From positions 12,834,001 through 12,898,000 of the forward strand of contig CM114272.1 of NCBI GenBank assembly GCA_050084515.1: 64,000 bases of DNA. Direction: 5' to 3'. Source of the DNA: Blasia pusilla. Its lineage: Eukaryota > Marchantiophyta > Marchantiopsida > Blasiales. How positions within the stretch are numbered: the first letter of the stretch is position 1; the number at the start of each line of letters is the position of its first letter. The notes beneath the pieces are model-generated. The model saw only the letters and a program-made list of their open reading frames with translations. It searched no databases and had not been told where the DNA came from. The position numbers were made by a program, and so were the translations under genes. This document shows, in pieces, positions 45,626-56,604 of the stretch.

Positions 45626-47325
45626 GGGAGACGTCGGGCGTGAGATTGGGATGGATGCTCAGATACAACAGCTCCAACATCAAATTTCCACTATGGCATT
45701 GAGGTTACCCGGTGCCAGAGCCGTGGCATCGACGTCTTATGGAGCAACCGGAGATATGGAGGATCTTGGCTAGATGTGTGCGATTGTCCAGTTGGAGGCA
45801 ACCGATGTTGTTACACGTGGAGCCGCAATAGAGTTGGATCCACAGAGAGGGGAAGCCATGAAATAGACCAGGCTTCCTCACTCTTTCATGTTGTTTGAGG
45901 CGATGAGGACCCCATCGATGGGTCCTAATCAGAGTTCCAAGAGAGTTGATGGTGTTGGTGTGCAGGCATGAAGGGCGCTGGGAGAAGCGAGTGTGACAAC
46001 TCTTATTTTTTATGCTCAAGAGGAGCATGTGTCGAGTATGATGTTGGGGGCGGCCATGATGGTGTACTGTGCTCCTTTGTTTTTTGCTTCCGATGTTATG
46101 ACGTTGGGAGGTACGTCTACCGAGGTTTTTCGTCTGGCCGCGACGCTAGGTGAGCGTGGAGATGGTGTTCCTGTATCATGATCAGAGGTGATTTCCGAGG
46201 AGGTGATAGACCTGCCCTTACATCCGATGCTCGAGCCGTCCACTTCAGATTCATGGCACATTGCGGCTGCTAAGATGGCGGAGATGCTCACTAGACCCGC
46301 GATAAGGTATACTATGGTTGCTCCATGTGTTATTTTGCTGGATAACAATGGATAGATCTTCCAGTTTGTGAGTCCTATAGATAGATTGTTTTCTCCACAA
46401 CGTGTCTTTTTAGATTCAGGAGCGCAACCCTTGATTTTGGGGAAAGCGGCATTTACTGGGTTGGGCTTGATGAGGGCCGATGTGGAGCATTTTCCATTCA
46501 GGATACAAATATCCTTGGGTGGAGCGAGTACCACACAATTTATCACCCAACAGGAGGTCATGGTGAGGATTCGCCCAAGACATCCGACAAATGAGTCCGT
46601 GGTGCGAGCCAAGACGATAGTGACCGATGCCGAGTCTTACAACGTCTTGGTTGGTGGAGCAATGTTGTCCCGGATGGGGTTTTCCCTAGATTATTGGGAG
46701 GAGTCACTGTCCTACATACTAGGATGGCAGTCAAGTGATGGGCGACTTAACTCATTACCCGTACTATTCATGGGTGGAGTGATCAAGCATCGGCCATGAT
46801 AGATGGCGACATTAGCCGCGTTCAGCAGCGCCGTCGCGTGGCCTTGTGACTTGATTGAGGAGCATGTCCATGGAGAGGACATCCCCGCGCCTAAGACTTA
46901 TAGGGAGAGGAGTGTTATGGTAGCCGCATCATTCCATGGAGGAGATGTGCCGCTGTGGGGCTCTAGTGAGTAGCTCCGATGTTTAGTTGATGAGCATGTG
47001 TAGTGCATACGGCATGGAATGAGGCATTTGTACTAGAGCGGGATTGGTCAGAGGAACCCGAGGTAGCCAGGAGTGCTACTATGACCTCTTTGGACACCAC
47101 CCCGATTGTGTGGTGCATCCTAGGTGAGGGTATTCGCGTATTGGATCTCTTTGGAGGGATCAACACTGGCTTAGCTCTTGTTTAGCAAGCATGAGTGCGC
47201 ATGCAACAGTACCTGGACGTTGAGATTGATGATGTTGCGAGGCGCGCTTCACCATGTGGTGCAGTTACGCCTCTGATTTCTGGACTTGTTGTCTACGTCC
47301 GCCATCCAAGGGTACCACCAAGAGG
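45626..47325 (+). mobile_element. third copy of the methyltransferase retrotransposon, truncated fragment
   Basis: Homology with the outer element starts near gagacgtcgggcgtgag and continues through the end of gag (MALRLPGARAVASTSYGATG, ELDPQRGEAMK), the pre-protease domain, the protease and the start of the methyltransferase (GEGIRVLDLFGGINTGLA, 47127-47180). It ends abruptly near 47325, within the methyltransferase between motifs I and IV. It therefore lacks RT, integrase and terminal repeats. Its protease frame is in better shape than in the other copies. It is a separate insertion or a deletion remnant. Confidence 0.88.
46368..46799 (+). pseudogene. retropepsin-like protease domain, third copy
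   Basis: An open stretch of 143 codons: FSPQRVFLDSGAQPLILGK with the active-site Asp-Ser-Gly, GGASTTQFITQQEVMVRI, then SYNVLVGGAMLSRMGFSLDYW. This is the best-preserved protease of the three copies and helps to read the other two. It is preceded by ASDVMTLGGTSTEVFRLAA (46090-46150). It has lost its genomic partners (RT, integrase), so it is not functional as an element. Confidence 0.82.
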
Positions 47326-48004
47326 AATTTAAAGTTTATTAAGTCATAATGGTATTCTCCAAGACAAATCTTGATCATCAAAAAATGCCTTCAATCTTCT
47401 CACATGACCTCTCTTTGTCTCCAATGATAACCTCAATCGGTACAACACATCCTTCATTCTTAAGTATTTTTAAGGGTCATGTGTATCTTACAATCATCTT
47501 ATCATACGTACTTGAAGTTAGTTGGTGATATATTTAAGTTAGTCTTATCCAAAGATATCCCCAAATTCAAAGCTTTTGTCTTCCTATGAATATCAAATTT
47601 TGGCTTATAGCGACAGTGAATGATGTGGAAGCTTTTCTATCACCCTCGAATCACTTTTTCCGATAAATATTCCATCATAGACATGGAAACCCTCATTCGA
47701 GATGATTTTACTTATTTGAAACATGATGGATCTTTTAAATTACAATTATTCACTAAGGTAAAGGGCGTGTGTATAATTTTCAACCATGTGGAGTTATTAT
47801 GCTTTAAATCTATCATTAACAAGTGATTTGCCCAATCCATTTGACCAACCAAGACATAGCCTTGAAGATAATCCTAAATTAATCGCATAGTTAATATGTT
47901 CAACTATATCTACTATGTTTAATTGAGTGATATCCTAAACTCAAGAGAAAATATGCTCATAAGTCCTTCAACAAACATGTCCAAAACTACGAACAATATT
48001 TATG
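47326..48004. other. decayed sequence, possibly the end of the gypsy remnant to the right
   Basis: AT-rich DNA that would lie downstream of the integrase of the minus-strand gypsy remnant (48005-48857). I could not read a dependable protein segment in it. Confidence 0.35.
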
Positions 48005-48857
48005 TCTTGATCAAAGATGAACTACTTAGTAAGCCTTGATATTCGAGGATATTGTCAAAGAAAGTCACTTCTAATATTGTCACACTGTTCCACGTTGGAA
48101 TGAAAATCCCTATCTCAAAGAATTGTTCCACCACTATCATAATCGGATTAAAACCATTTGATTATAGTAAATAAAAAATGAAATCCAAAGCCATGGTGTC
48201 ATAGGGTCCTTCTATAATTGATAGAGTTTGAAGAAACCCTGATGTCTTTCCATAAATTTCCCAATTCCTTTTGCCAGCCAAACATGATATGGTATATTGC
48301 ATGGCACCATTGTTTTAAGATAATCAATAGGCATACTTTTTAAGAATCTCCAAGGATGACGTGCCCAAGATGCATCATGATCAATTTTAAGGACCTTGGT
48401 CCTTATAAATATATAGAAAAAATATAATTTTTTTTTTTATATTCCTTATAACAATAGTACATGCAAGTTCACAAGTGTAACTTGCCGCACACTTATTCCC
48501 TTCTTAGCTCATAGCCTCTATCCACTCTCGAGTTTTTTTTTTCATTATCTTGGTAGATCCTCTTCACGAAGTCTCTCCGAGCAGATCCCACTTCATAAGT
48601 TTCTCTTAAGTATTGCTCCTTCTTACTAAATAAGTCTTGCAATACATTCTCCTTTCTTGGCTTATATACTACCTCCTAATCGGATCTCGTCAAGTTTTCT
48701 TGCCATAAAAGATGATTTGGTGATGGCGTGTCTTGACTTTAAAAATATTTGCAAATGATGTTTTATGTGAAAACTTGAATTGTGGATTATGCAAAAATTT
48801 CATCTCCCACTTCTTGAGGTAATAAACCACCACATACATCTCTCGCTCATAAGTTGG
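48005..48857 (-). mobile_element. remnant of a different Ty3/gypsy element (RNase H and integrase pieces)
   Basis: On the minus strand 48857-48774 reads PTYEREMYVVVYYLKKWE..., the tail of a gypsy RNase H. After a gap, 48242-48005 reads IIEGPYDTMALDFIF, a stop, SNGFNPIMIVVEQFFEIGIF and IPTWNSVTILEVTFF, the catalytic core of a gypsy integrase with the first catalytic Asp. The wording differs from the methyltransferase family (DFAGPLPL there), so this is another lineage. Stops and gaps show advanced decay. Confidence 0.8.
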
Positions 48858-49918
48858 AAAAAAAATTTCAACTTTGTTATCTCATAATACATTGGCCAAC
48901 CCTCTTGGTTCAATACTCCTCCTATCAATTGAAGCATTTGTCCAAAATTTGAGTGAGACCTTGAATTTTGATAACTCGATCACCAAAATATTTCTGACCA
49001 TAAACTTCAATCATTCTAATACCTCTTTACAATTATCAAACTATCAAAACATTCTTTCTTTTTTTAATCAAATCATACATCTATTACATTTGTCTCAAAA
49101 AACTCATGGAATTATCCTCTATAGAAAATCGTAAATTGGAAAAAGACCTAATATTGGTTAAATTTCATAGGTTTGGCCAAGACTTTGATAGCCTAAAGCT
49201 TATGATGATTGGGTTTTAGCCGTTGTTCAAGTGTCAATATATTTTCCTAATATCCCACCTCTAGACCATGAGTTGACACTTAGAAGTATTGGTGAACTTG
49301 TTCTTCCTTAAATGCCCCAAGCTTTCTCCATCTAGTGTGCGGCCTATAACAACCTTATGAAGTGAAGAGTGGTGAGAAAAGAATGGTGAGAAATGACTGG
49401 TAAGTATAAATGATGGAAGTCCTAACAAAATGGAGTAGTTGTGGAGGTACAGTCAGGTTACGTCGGGATGAAATAAAAAGAGAGAAAAATGGGCCACAGA
49501 GCTTGGCCTTAATATAAATAAGTAGATGAACTTTAATATTTGATTTAATGGAGTGGTAAAGAAGAATAAACGATGGAACTCATGACAAAAATGAGTAGTC
49601 GTGGAGAGGCATTTAGACTAGGTGTAAATGAAGAAAAAAAAAAGGCCGTAGAGCTTGGCCTATAAAATAAGTAGACCAAGTTTAATATTTGATTTAATGG
49701 AGTTGTAAAGAAGAAAGAGAGCAAAATTGAGGAGAGATGAGATATGCATTATGAACATGAAAAGTTAAAAATGTTGTGGGAAGTAAGTAGTGGCTGCATT
49801 CTGGACTTGGCGGTGGTATTGAGTGCCACTTATTTGGAATTACAGTATAGAAGATGTGAAAGTTACAACAGATTGAAGGGAACCGCATGCAAAAGCACTA
49901 AAATTGTATGGACTGATG
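48858..49918. other. AT-rich DNA, no gene recognised
   Basis: The upstream parts of the gypsy remnant should lie here, but no RT motif is readable. Two similar passages near 49500-49560 and 49640-49700 share gagcttggcct, aataagtaga and tttaatatttgatttaatgg, an old duplication with about 160 bp offset. Confidence 0.4.
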
Positions 49919-49996
49919 TTGTAAATAAGTGAGAATCGAGTGGGATTTTTTTCCCTCGAGGGAAAAAATTCCCACTCGATTCTCACTTATTTACAA
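49919..49996. repeat. 78-bp palindrome without loop, one mismatch
   Basis: The dyad is centred at 49957/49958 on ccctcgaggg. The arms run outward through tcccac, tcgattctcacttatttac and their complements. Only one position fails to pair (in the A/T run beside the centre). Long loopless palindromes are unstable, so this one is probably recent. It lies about 2.5 kb beyond the helicase end of the Helitron and could be a fold-back element or a Helitron-related terminal structure; neither is proven. Confidence 0.93.
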
Positions 49997-50511
49997 TTAT
50001 GTATGTAAGCTGCATTAGCTGGGATGAAAAACAACAAAAGTAGCATTTCAATGTGAAATGAATTTTGGATTTTTTATTCATATTAATAGGAGTTGATATG
50101 GTGTTGATGTGATGCTTGAATTGATATGGTGCTGATGAGATGTTGTGATAAAAAGTGTTGGAGCTCTACTCTTATGACACTGTAGCTGGAATTGAGGAGA
50201 AGAAAGCAATAAAAGAAGCAAAAATTTTCTCTACAGTATCTAAGTGAGAGAGGAAGGAATTATGAGTTTAACAACAAAGATTACAGATTGGAACAACAAA
50301 GATTACAAGTAATTGTCTATAAAAAAATATGCTTATGAGCAAGAGAAAAAAAGTAGAAAGGTGAAGCAAGGTGGAAATTTGTTCTGGTTGAGTAGTTGTA
50401 CAAAATACTCAATAAAGTTAATGGAATAAAAATTCCAGGTAGGTGAGAAAGCCCGAAGATGATCTCAGCAAAGAGAAAGGAACTGAAATTTACGTGGTAA
50501 GAGCAAATATA

Positions 50512-50874
50512 CTATCCTCTCATAAGTGACTCTATCATCAAGGCCTGAAGAGAAAGTTCTGGATCAGCCTCAATATATTTCTCAATACTTGCCAAAAATG
50601 CCTTAAACTCTCTCCTTGCCTCTTTCAATTTTCTTTTCATTTCATTCAACTCAATGCTTATAACTACACGTGCGTCCTGCTCAAGCTATAAGACATCAAC
50701 TAGAACTACTACCTCGATGTTGAGACGAGTGGAGCATTCTTGAGCTTCATCCAAGGCTACCCAGATATAATTATTAACATCTGCAGGAATCCTTTCAGGA
50801 CTGCTATCCCAGCTAGCCGTGTTGCCTGTGTATCCTTGCTGGAAGTGTTCACATTCATGAATGCTACTCCAAAC
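50512..50874 (-). pseudogene. exon-like fragment with coiled-coil composition, one in-frame TAG
   Basis: On the minus strand a pyrimidine-rich stretch ending tgtgcag (acceptor) precedes a 121-codon frame beginning VWSSIHECEHFQQGY and ending LSLQALMIESLMRG with stop at 50512-50514. One in-frame TAG follows VVVLVDVL; beyond it the frame continues coherently (ISIELNEMKRKLKEARREFK). The second half looks like a charged helix or coiled coil. I do not recognise the family. Being close to a Helitron, it may be a captured piece of a host gene. Confidence 0.5.
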
Positions 50875-51210
50875 CTGCACAAGTACAAATAAGAAATATG
50901 ATTCATAAATATGACTAAGATATGCAATGTGATCCATACAATGATATGGAAATAAATTAAATAAAGCAAGGAGAAGTATCATTTTGGATTTGCTCGTATG
51001 TGATAAGAAATCAGAATCATGATAAGATGAGAGACTTGGCTAATAAAGTGAACAATAAGAAAGGTTAGACTTGAGGAATAACTCATAATACAAATTGATG
51101 AAGAAATTCCTATAGTTCAACTTCTTATCTATAGAACCTCACAATCCGTTGTGGTGTTCCAAGGATTCAGAAAGAGCTTATGAAATTAAAAAATGATTGA
51201 TTTTAAGTAA

Positions 51211-51615
51211 ACATCATTGACAAGAAAAGATGCAGCCAGACTTTTCAACCTTGTATATGGTGGAATTAGGGTTGATCAATTACGCCTTCTCAAGCACCAG
51301 ATGCACTTGCCCCTAAACATGCTAGTGGATTTGAACTTTGCAAAAGCCACTCATTTGATAGATAGAATGAAGACAACCCAAGAGAATGGGCAGTTGTTAG
51401 ATTTTGAGCCCATTCCCATTGACGTGGAGAACCCTGCTAATTTCCCTCTTATTCCTGATTTTGATGATGTTATCATCTTGTCTCCTGATACTGCTACCCT
51501 TCCCGAGACTTCATCTAAGAGAAATCCCAATGAAGATCTTACAACTCCTACTCAACCGCATAACAACACTTTAACTTCAACTTTGCAATCTCCAAGCAAA
51601 AGGAAATGCACATAG
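51211..51615 (+). pseudogene. unrecognised open stretch, possible gene fragment
   Basis: A 130-codon open stretch with no ATG near its start, beginning SLTRKDAARLFNLVYGG and ending with a Ser/Thr/Pro-rich tail (LTSTLQSPSKRKCT). The composition is balanced and protein-like: a helical front (ATHLIDRMKTTQEN) and an acidic middle (LIPDFDDVIILSPD). No family recognised. It may be a last exon of a host-derived fragment next to the Helitron, on the opposite strand to it. Confidence 0.4.
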
Positions 51616-52215
51616 CTAATGGTACTTACTCCAAATATACTTGATTCTCCAAATATGTTTGCTTATGCTTTGCTCAGTTTTTAAAGCTTCTAAATTACCT
51701 ACTACGAGGATCTAACTAGCACCTTATGTATTTTAATTTCATGGATTTTATTGTTTCACCAACAGATATTTGTTCTCATCGAATTACTTTCATTTCATAG
51801 GCTTCCCCTTAAATGCTTTTCATAGCTCTATTATGATGAATTGCTCTATTCAAAGGTTCTCAATTTGCCATTCCCATACTCCAATATCTCCTTCAAACTT
51901 AACTATACCAATTCAGGTTATCAGAACATCAACAGTTGGCCTCAATTGTGGTCACAGGATGAATTGGTACATGAGAAGGAATTATGACCTTTAAACATAC
52001 CCGAGGCCGGTGCATCTTTATTTAGATGACAGAACTTAGAATCCCACAGTTCGCCTTGGCTGATAATAGTCTATAGTTTCCTGCCCGTGACACCATGTTC
52101 CCAAAATGAAGGTACCAATCATAGATTGTCCATATATTTCATCTGATTATCTATGGGAAAGATGAAGCGGGGCTTGAATTCCTCGGTTTGCGCCTATATA
52201 TCTAACAAGATCATG

Positions 52216-52485
52216 CTAGAAAAGTCTAGGTAGCTTGATGGAACCTATGAACTTTATGTTAGATAACGCAAGAGAAGAAAGAAAAGTAGATATGGAAATA
52301 CTTGAGCTGTAGTGGATAACCTGGGCAGCTTTCTCGCTCTCAGTGTGTTGAGGCCGATGAGAGTGAGCATCTGGAATGGTGATTGGATTTGTGTCATGCT
52401 CGCATAGTGGTAATTGCTTGTTTTGCATTACTTGAGATGTTGATCTTACAATGTGACCTCTATTGGAATTAGCCCGTGAAGACAT
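52216..52485 (-). other. open frame after the helicase, unrecognised
   Basis: An 89-codon frame starting MSSRANSNRGHIVRSTSQVM just downstream of the helicase stop on the same strand. The composition is Ser/His-rich without known motifs. It may be a further Helitron exon or chance. Confidence 0.25.
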
Positions 52486-52523
52486 GCTTGGATGGATGTT
52501 GCAATCAACAATAGATAAATCAA

Positions 52524-53760
52524 CTATGAATTGTGAAGAGGAATTTGACCAAATACTGCAAAGTCTACAGGTTTGAGCGAACCTAGTATTCTAAGTTGCT
52601 CTCTCTTCCTAGCCCTGGACAACATGACATATGCAAGGCCAATGGCAAACAATGACTTGAAAACCAGCAAGCAAGGACCCGTGATTGTGGATCCTTGACT
52701 TTTGTGGGCTGTCATGGCATATCCTAAAATGAGCGGAAATGATTTTATGCACTTCTGATTTGAGTCATACCTGAGAGTAGAGAAATTGGTTCTACCTATT
52801 TTGATGCTCTTGCCATTAGACTCAAGAGTAATGACAATATGGACTAGCTCATTATCTTCATAGAGAAGATTAGAAACTATTGCCAAGGATCCATTAGCTG
52901 CTTGTAACTTCAAATTGATATTTGATGTAATCATGACTCGACAGTGTAGAGCAATGAACGATAGCTAGTGGAAAGACTCATCGTTTAGCCATGCAATAAA
53001 CTCAAACCTCGATGGTATGTCTGAAATAACATCAATTTTTATGATTGAAGCATCTCCAAAAGTGCTAGGAGAGTGAACATAGCAACATCTTCACAATGAG
53101 TGCAAATAATGGTTGTTTGAGAAGTGATAAAATCAGTTGCTTCATTTTTAGATACAAAACAGGGATCTAGGCAATCGTCAATTTGTTTTTGTGTGGGGAT
53201 TGCAGATCTTATTGAATTTAGGAATTTATTGTAAAGAGGACCAGATGAGTGTCTAACAGGTGTGACTAACTCAAAGGAGAAAGCATTTTCTAAAAATATA
53301 GAATAACTCATATGACAACCATGGTAAAAGTCATAAATCTTATGGCTGCAAATTGGTGGGAGCTGACAAAGGTCTCCGACAAGAATGAGTAGTTTTCCAC
53401 CAAGTATATTGTAGCTTGTACATTTGGTAACTTCATTTATGCGCATAATTACTATCCGCAAGAGTTTGGTAGTCAGCATGGAACATTCATCAATCACAAT
53501 GACCTTAGCAGCTTTAAGTTTGATGTAGGGATCAGACGTAGCATGCATATTTGGCATATCACCACGAATTGGAATACTAAAGGCAGAGTAAACTGTACTT
53601 GCATCGTGGTGAAGTCGAACTGCAGCTATGCCTGTGGTTGCAGTGAGCAGAGGAGACATGCTTCTAGATTTCCAATAACTATACATGAATGACACAAAGA
53701 AAGATATGAGCACCTTTAAGTAGTACTAAGCCTGATGTTAACTTGGCAAGATGGTGGAAG
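52524..53760 (-). pseudogene. PIF1-like helicase of the Helitron, P-loop lost
   Basis: Helicase motifs in order: LNAEQTDLFHHLAKL at the start, TATTGIAAVRLHHDASTVYS (motif Ia), KVIVIDECSML (Walker B), GGKLLILVGDLCQLPP (motif III), PVRHSSGPLYN (IV), and after a frame break GYAMTAHKSQGSTI and AYVMLSRARKREQL (V and VI). Where the Walker A GxGTGKS should be, the sequence goes from LLKGA straight to a frameshifted SFFVSFMYSYW: the P-loop lysine is gone. It would unwind DNA during rolling-circle transposition; this copy cannot bind ATP normally. Confidence 0.88.
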
Positions 53761-54739
53761 AGATCAGTCTGCTCTGCATTTAAAGACCCTAGGTTTGGCT
53801 GTTCTGGTATGTCATTCTCAGAGGCATCAAGAATATCAAGAAATGATGATTCCAAAATATGGGAAAGTTATATGTCTAAGTCAAGTTCAAGCTGAAGAAT
53901 ACTTGTTGCTTTAGCAAGAATTTGTGCCTCATGGACGCGACTCCACAAGTTCTTGAGTACATGGCTCTTAATGAGATTGTGAATATCAGCCATATTCTTA
54001 ATAATACCTCTATGGACACACTCATGGAGATATGTCCATCGGTGGTCATGACATGAGAGAATTGAGTCTTCTGATCTGAATGATACATGCTGAGGAAGAA
54101 CAAGATAGAAAAATTCATTCCACTGATGAAGAGGATGAAACTTAGTGAACCTTACAATACAATCAGTTATACTGACAATGTTACCCAAATTATATAACCG
54201 AATAAGTCTATCCTGCGTACATTTTGGGTAGGCTTTCAGTACTTCATAGTTTGACGAATAAGTGAAGAACGACAGGCTATCAAGGCTAGCAAGCCTATTT
54301 GCGTCAATAGTAGTAGGATGAATGCATGGAAGTGAGGCAGACTTGTAGAGGTATGTACTTCTTGATTGGGGATTTGAGTCAGTATAATGGATAACCTAAG
54401 ATTGTATATAATTGGAATTTTTAGACAGGTTAATGCAGCCTCTATGGAAGAAACAAACGTATTCAACACAACACCAGAGACAAGGCGTAACTTCACATCG
54501 TCTAATCCACCAAGGCCAAGACCCTTGGCTGAATCAATATCAATATCTAATGATCCAGTAGGTTCAGATTTCAAGGCATCTCTCAGTAAGTAAAATAACT
54601 AATCATTATTTGTAACCCTCTGGATATTCATATGAGCTCCCCAAAGTAGGAGTATGAGAGGGTGGTATGGGATGACGTTTCGATGCTCCGCCAAGGGTCT
54701 TAAATAGTTCTATTTCATGGTAAGTGGATCAATGAATGG

Positions 54740-55277
54740 TTAAGTATTCGCATTGATACTAGCGGGGAATCCAAGTCGACAATACGGTCTCTGGGATTTT
54801 TTCCTACCAATGCAAATGCCCTCTTTGCAGGTGTGCAGTTGCTTATGAAGGACAAAGTCCATTAAGATATTGATGGGATTCATACTAGTAGCAGCATGGT
54901 CCAACTTTCCAAGGATTGGACCAGGGGTAGGAATGTATGAACATGTCTTTGATGTAATACGGTCAACATCGTCAAGATGAAGCCAAAGTATCATATGACA
55001 ATGTAAACCTCCCCCTGGCCTGCAACTCGTAACGTAATAGGTAGTATTGTACTCTACCCAAGATACGTGGACTTGAGAAAATGAATAATGACAAAAATGT
55101 ATGAAGTCTAGTGTGAAACAATTGTGCACATTCTAAAGGAGCATCACGCCATGTAAAGTTAGGGTTGAAGTTTGCAAGAATGGAATCAATATGATCATAT
55201 TCAATCCACCTTGTTGCAAAAACTTTGTCAGAAGTTAACGTGAGAAATAAATGAGGCATCCCCCATTTGTGCACCAT
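54740..55277 (-). pseudogene. Rep (HUH) and Helitron-like N domain
   Basis: The segment WGMPHLFLTLTSDKV, then WRDAPLECAQLFHTRLHTFL and RYELQARG, is characteristic of the Helitron-like N-terminal domain. After a frame change GGLHCHMILWLHLDDVDRI shows the His-x-His metal site of the HUH nuclease. This domain nicks and rejoins DNA strands with a catalytic tyrosine, which I could not place. The frameshift lies near 55000. Confidence 0.85.
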
Positions 55278-56604
55278 AGCTTTGAGATCTTTCAGATGGC
55301 GTCAATGCCAAGCGGAAGTGCCAGGTATCTGTGGGTTGATTGAATATTTGGATAGATGGTGGTATAGGCTCTTATCACTTAAGTATGGTCTATCTCTACG
55401 TAAACGATCTAACTCCCTCTTTAGAATAAATGTTTTTGATGTAGAACATAATGCAATAGCTTTTCGTAGTTGGTACAATAATAAAGGACACGGCTTAAAT
55501 AAGGAGAATGGACTGAATTGTTGACAGCTTCTTGCCCAAGTATAGTCAGAGAAAGTAGATGTACCTTTGAAGTACCCACAATGGAATAGAAACAAGAATG
55601 GAAATGAGGCATTTTATATTGTGAGGCGCGGGTCAAGAGATGCTCCAGAGATGTCAGTCAGTAGTTTGTCACGAGAAAATACATTTGCTCGCAGGGATAC
55701 ACTATCATTATAAAAAATGCAAGTAGAAGGTGTCCTTTGGACAGGAAGAGAATAGGCAACATCTTGAAGGATATTCAAGTCAGGATGATAAGGGTCGTGA
55801 CTCGTGCTATGGGTAACTAGTCCTTTATCTTGAGAGGCTTTAATTATTCTTTGGATTGATGATGGAGGAAGTATGACTATCCTAGAGCTAGAATGTGGTG
55901 ACTCTATAAGAGTCTTGTAATCTTTGAATAATGGATTAATCTCAAGATTGATCCTCATTAGTTGCTGAATAGTTGGAGGAATTACAGCTCTACTATAGTT
56001 TTAATTTGGCTAAAGATTAAATCCAATAAAATAAAACCTAAAAGGGATGTAATGGAGAAGAATCCTCTATGAAAGCCATTCAATTTGTTTTCTACACCTA
56101 ATATGGAGTCTACTATGGAAAGAAGTTGCAACTCAAGTGGATTGACGCTCATCAATTGCCTGATGTAAACAGGAGTCATATACACGTTTATGTGGGTGCA
56201 AGGACCATTTGAAATTCAAAGGTCACATACGTAGAAGTGGCCTAGACGATGTATAATATAATCTTTCATAAATCTATTGCACAATGCATATGGTGGATTT
56301 TATGGGTCTTGAAGAAGAGACATTTATGTGCGAGGATTGTAATATAGCACTGCCCCACAATAACCACAACATTGCATGTTCTTGACAGATGACAAGCATA
56401 TGGTATGCCATCCACTAAGGTATAACCCAACGCATGACCAATCCATGCAATGTAGTCTACAACTAAATTTCTCAAACGGGCAACTTTACTACGAGAGTAC
56501 TGGCGAGCTTTTGCTAGTCTGGATTTCCTAAGAGTTGCAGTCTGTTTCCTATGACTCCTTCTTGACCTTGGAGTACACTCCTGACTTCGTTTCTTTGCCA
56601 TCAA

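Larger units (their letters stand above)
52524..56604 (-). mobile_element. Helitron coding region (Rep-helicase), decayed
   Basis: A rolling-circle transposon on the minus strand. In order: basic N-terminal segment (56604-56266, RSHRKQTATLRKSRLAKAR), a linker (55958-55302), the Helitron-like N domain (55277-54972), the Rep HUH region (to 54740), a spacer, and a PIF1-type helicase (53760-52524). The pieces are in several frames, so the element is defective unless some breaks are introns. I cannot identify the 5' TC or 3' hairpin-CTRR ends with confidence. Confidence 0.88.

Noticed and set aside
49919-49996. The palindrome as the 3' terminus of the Helitron
   Set aside because: No CTRR end lies at the expected short distance on the minus strand, so I list it only as a palindrome.
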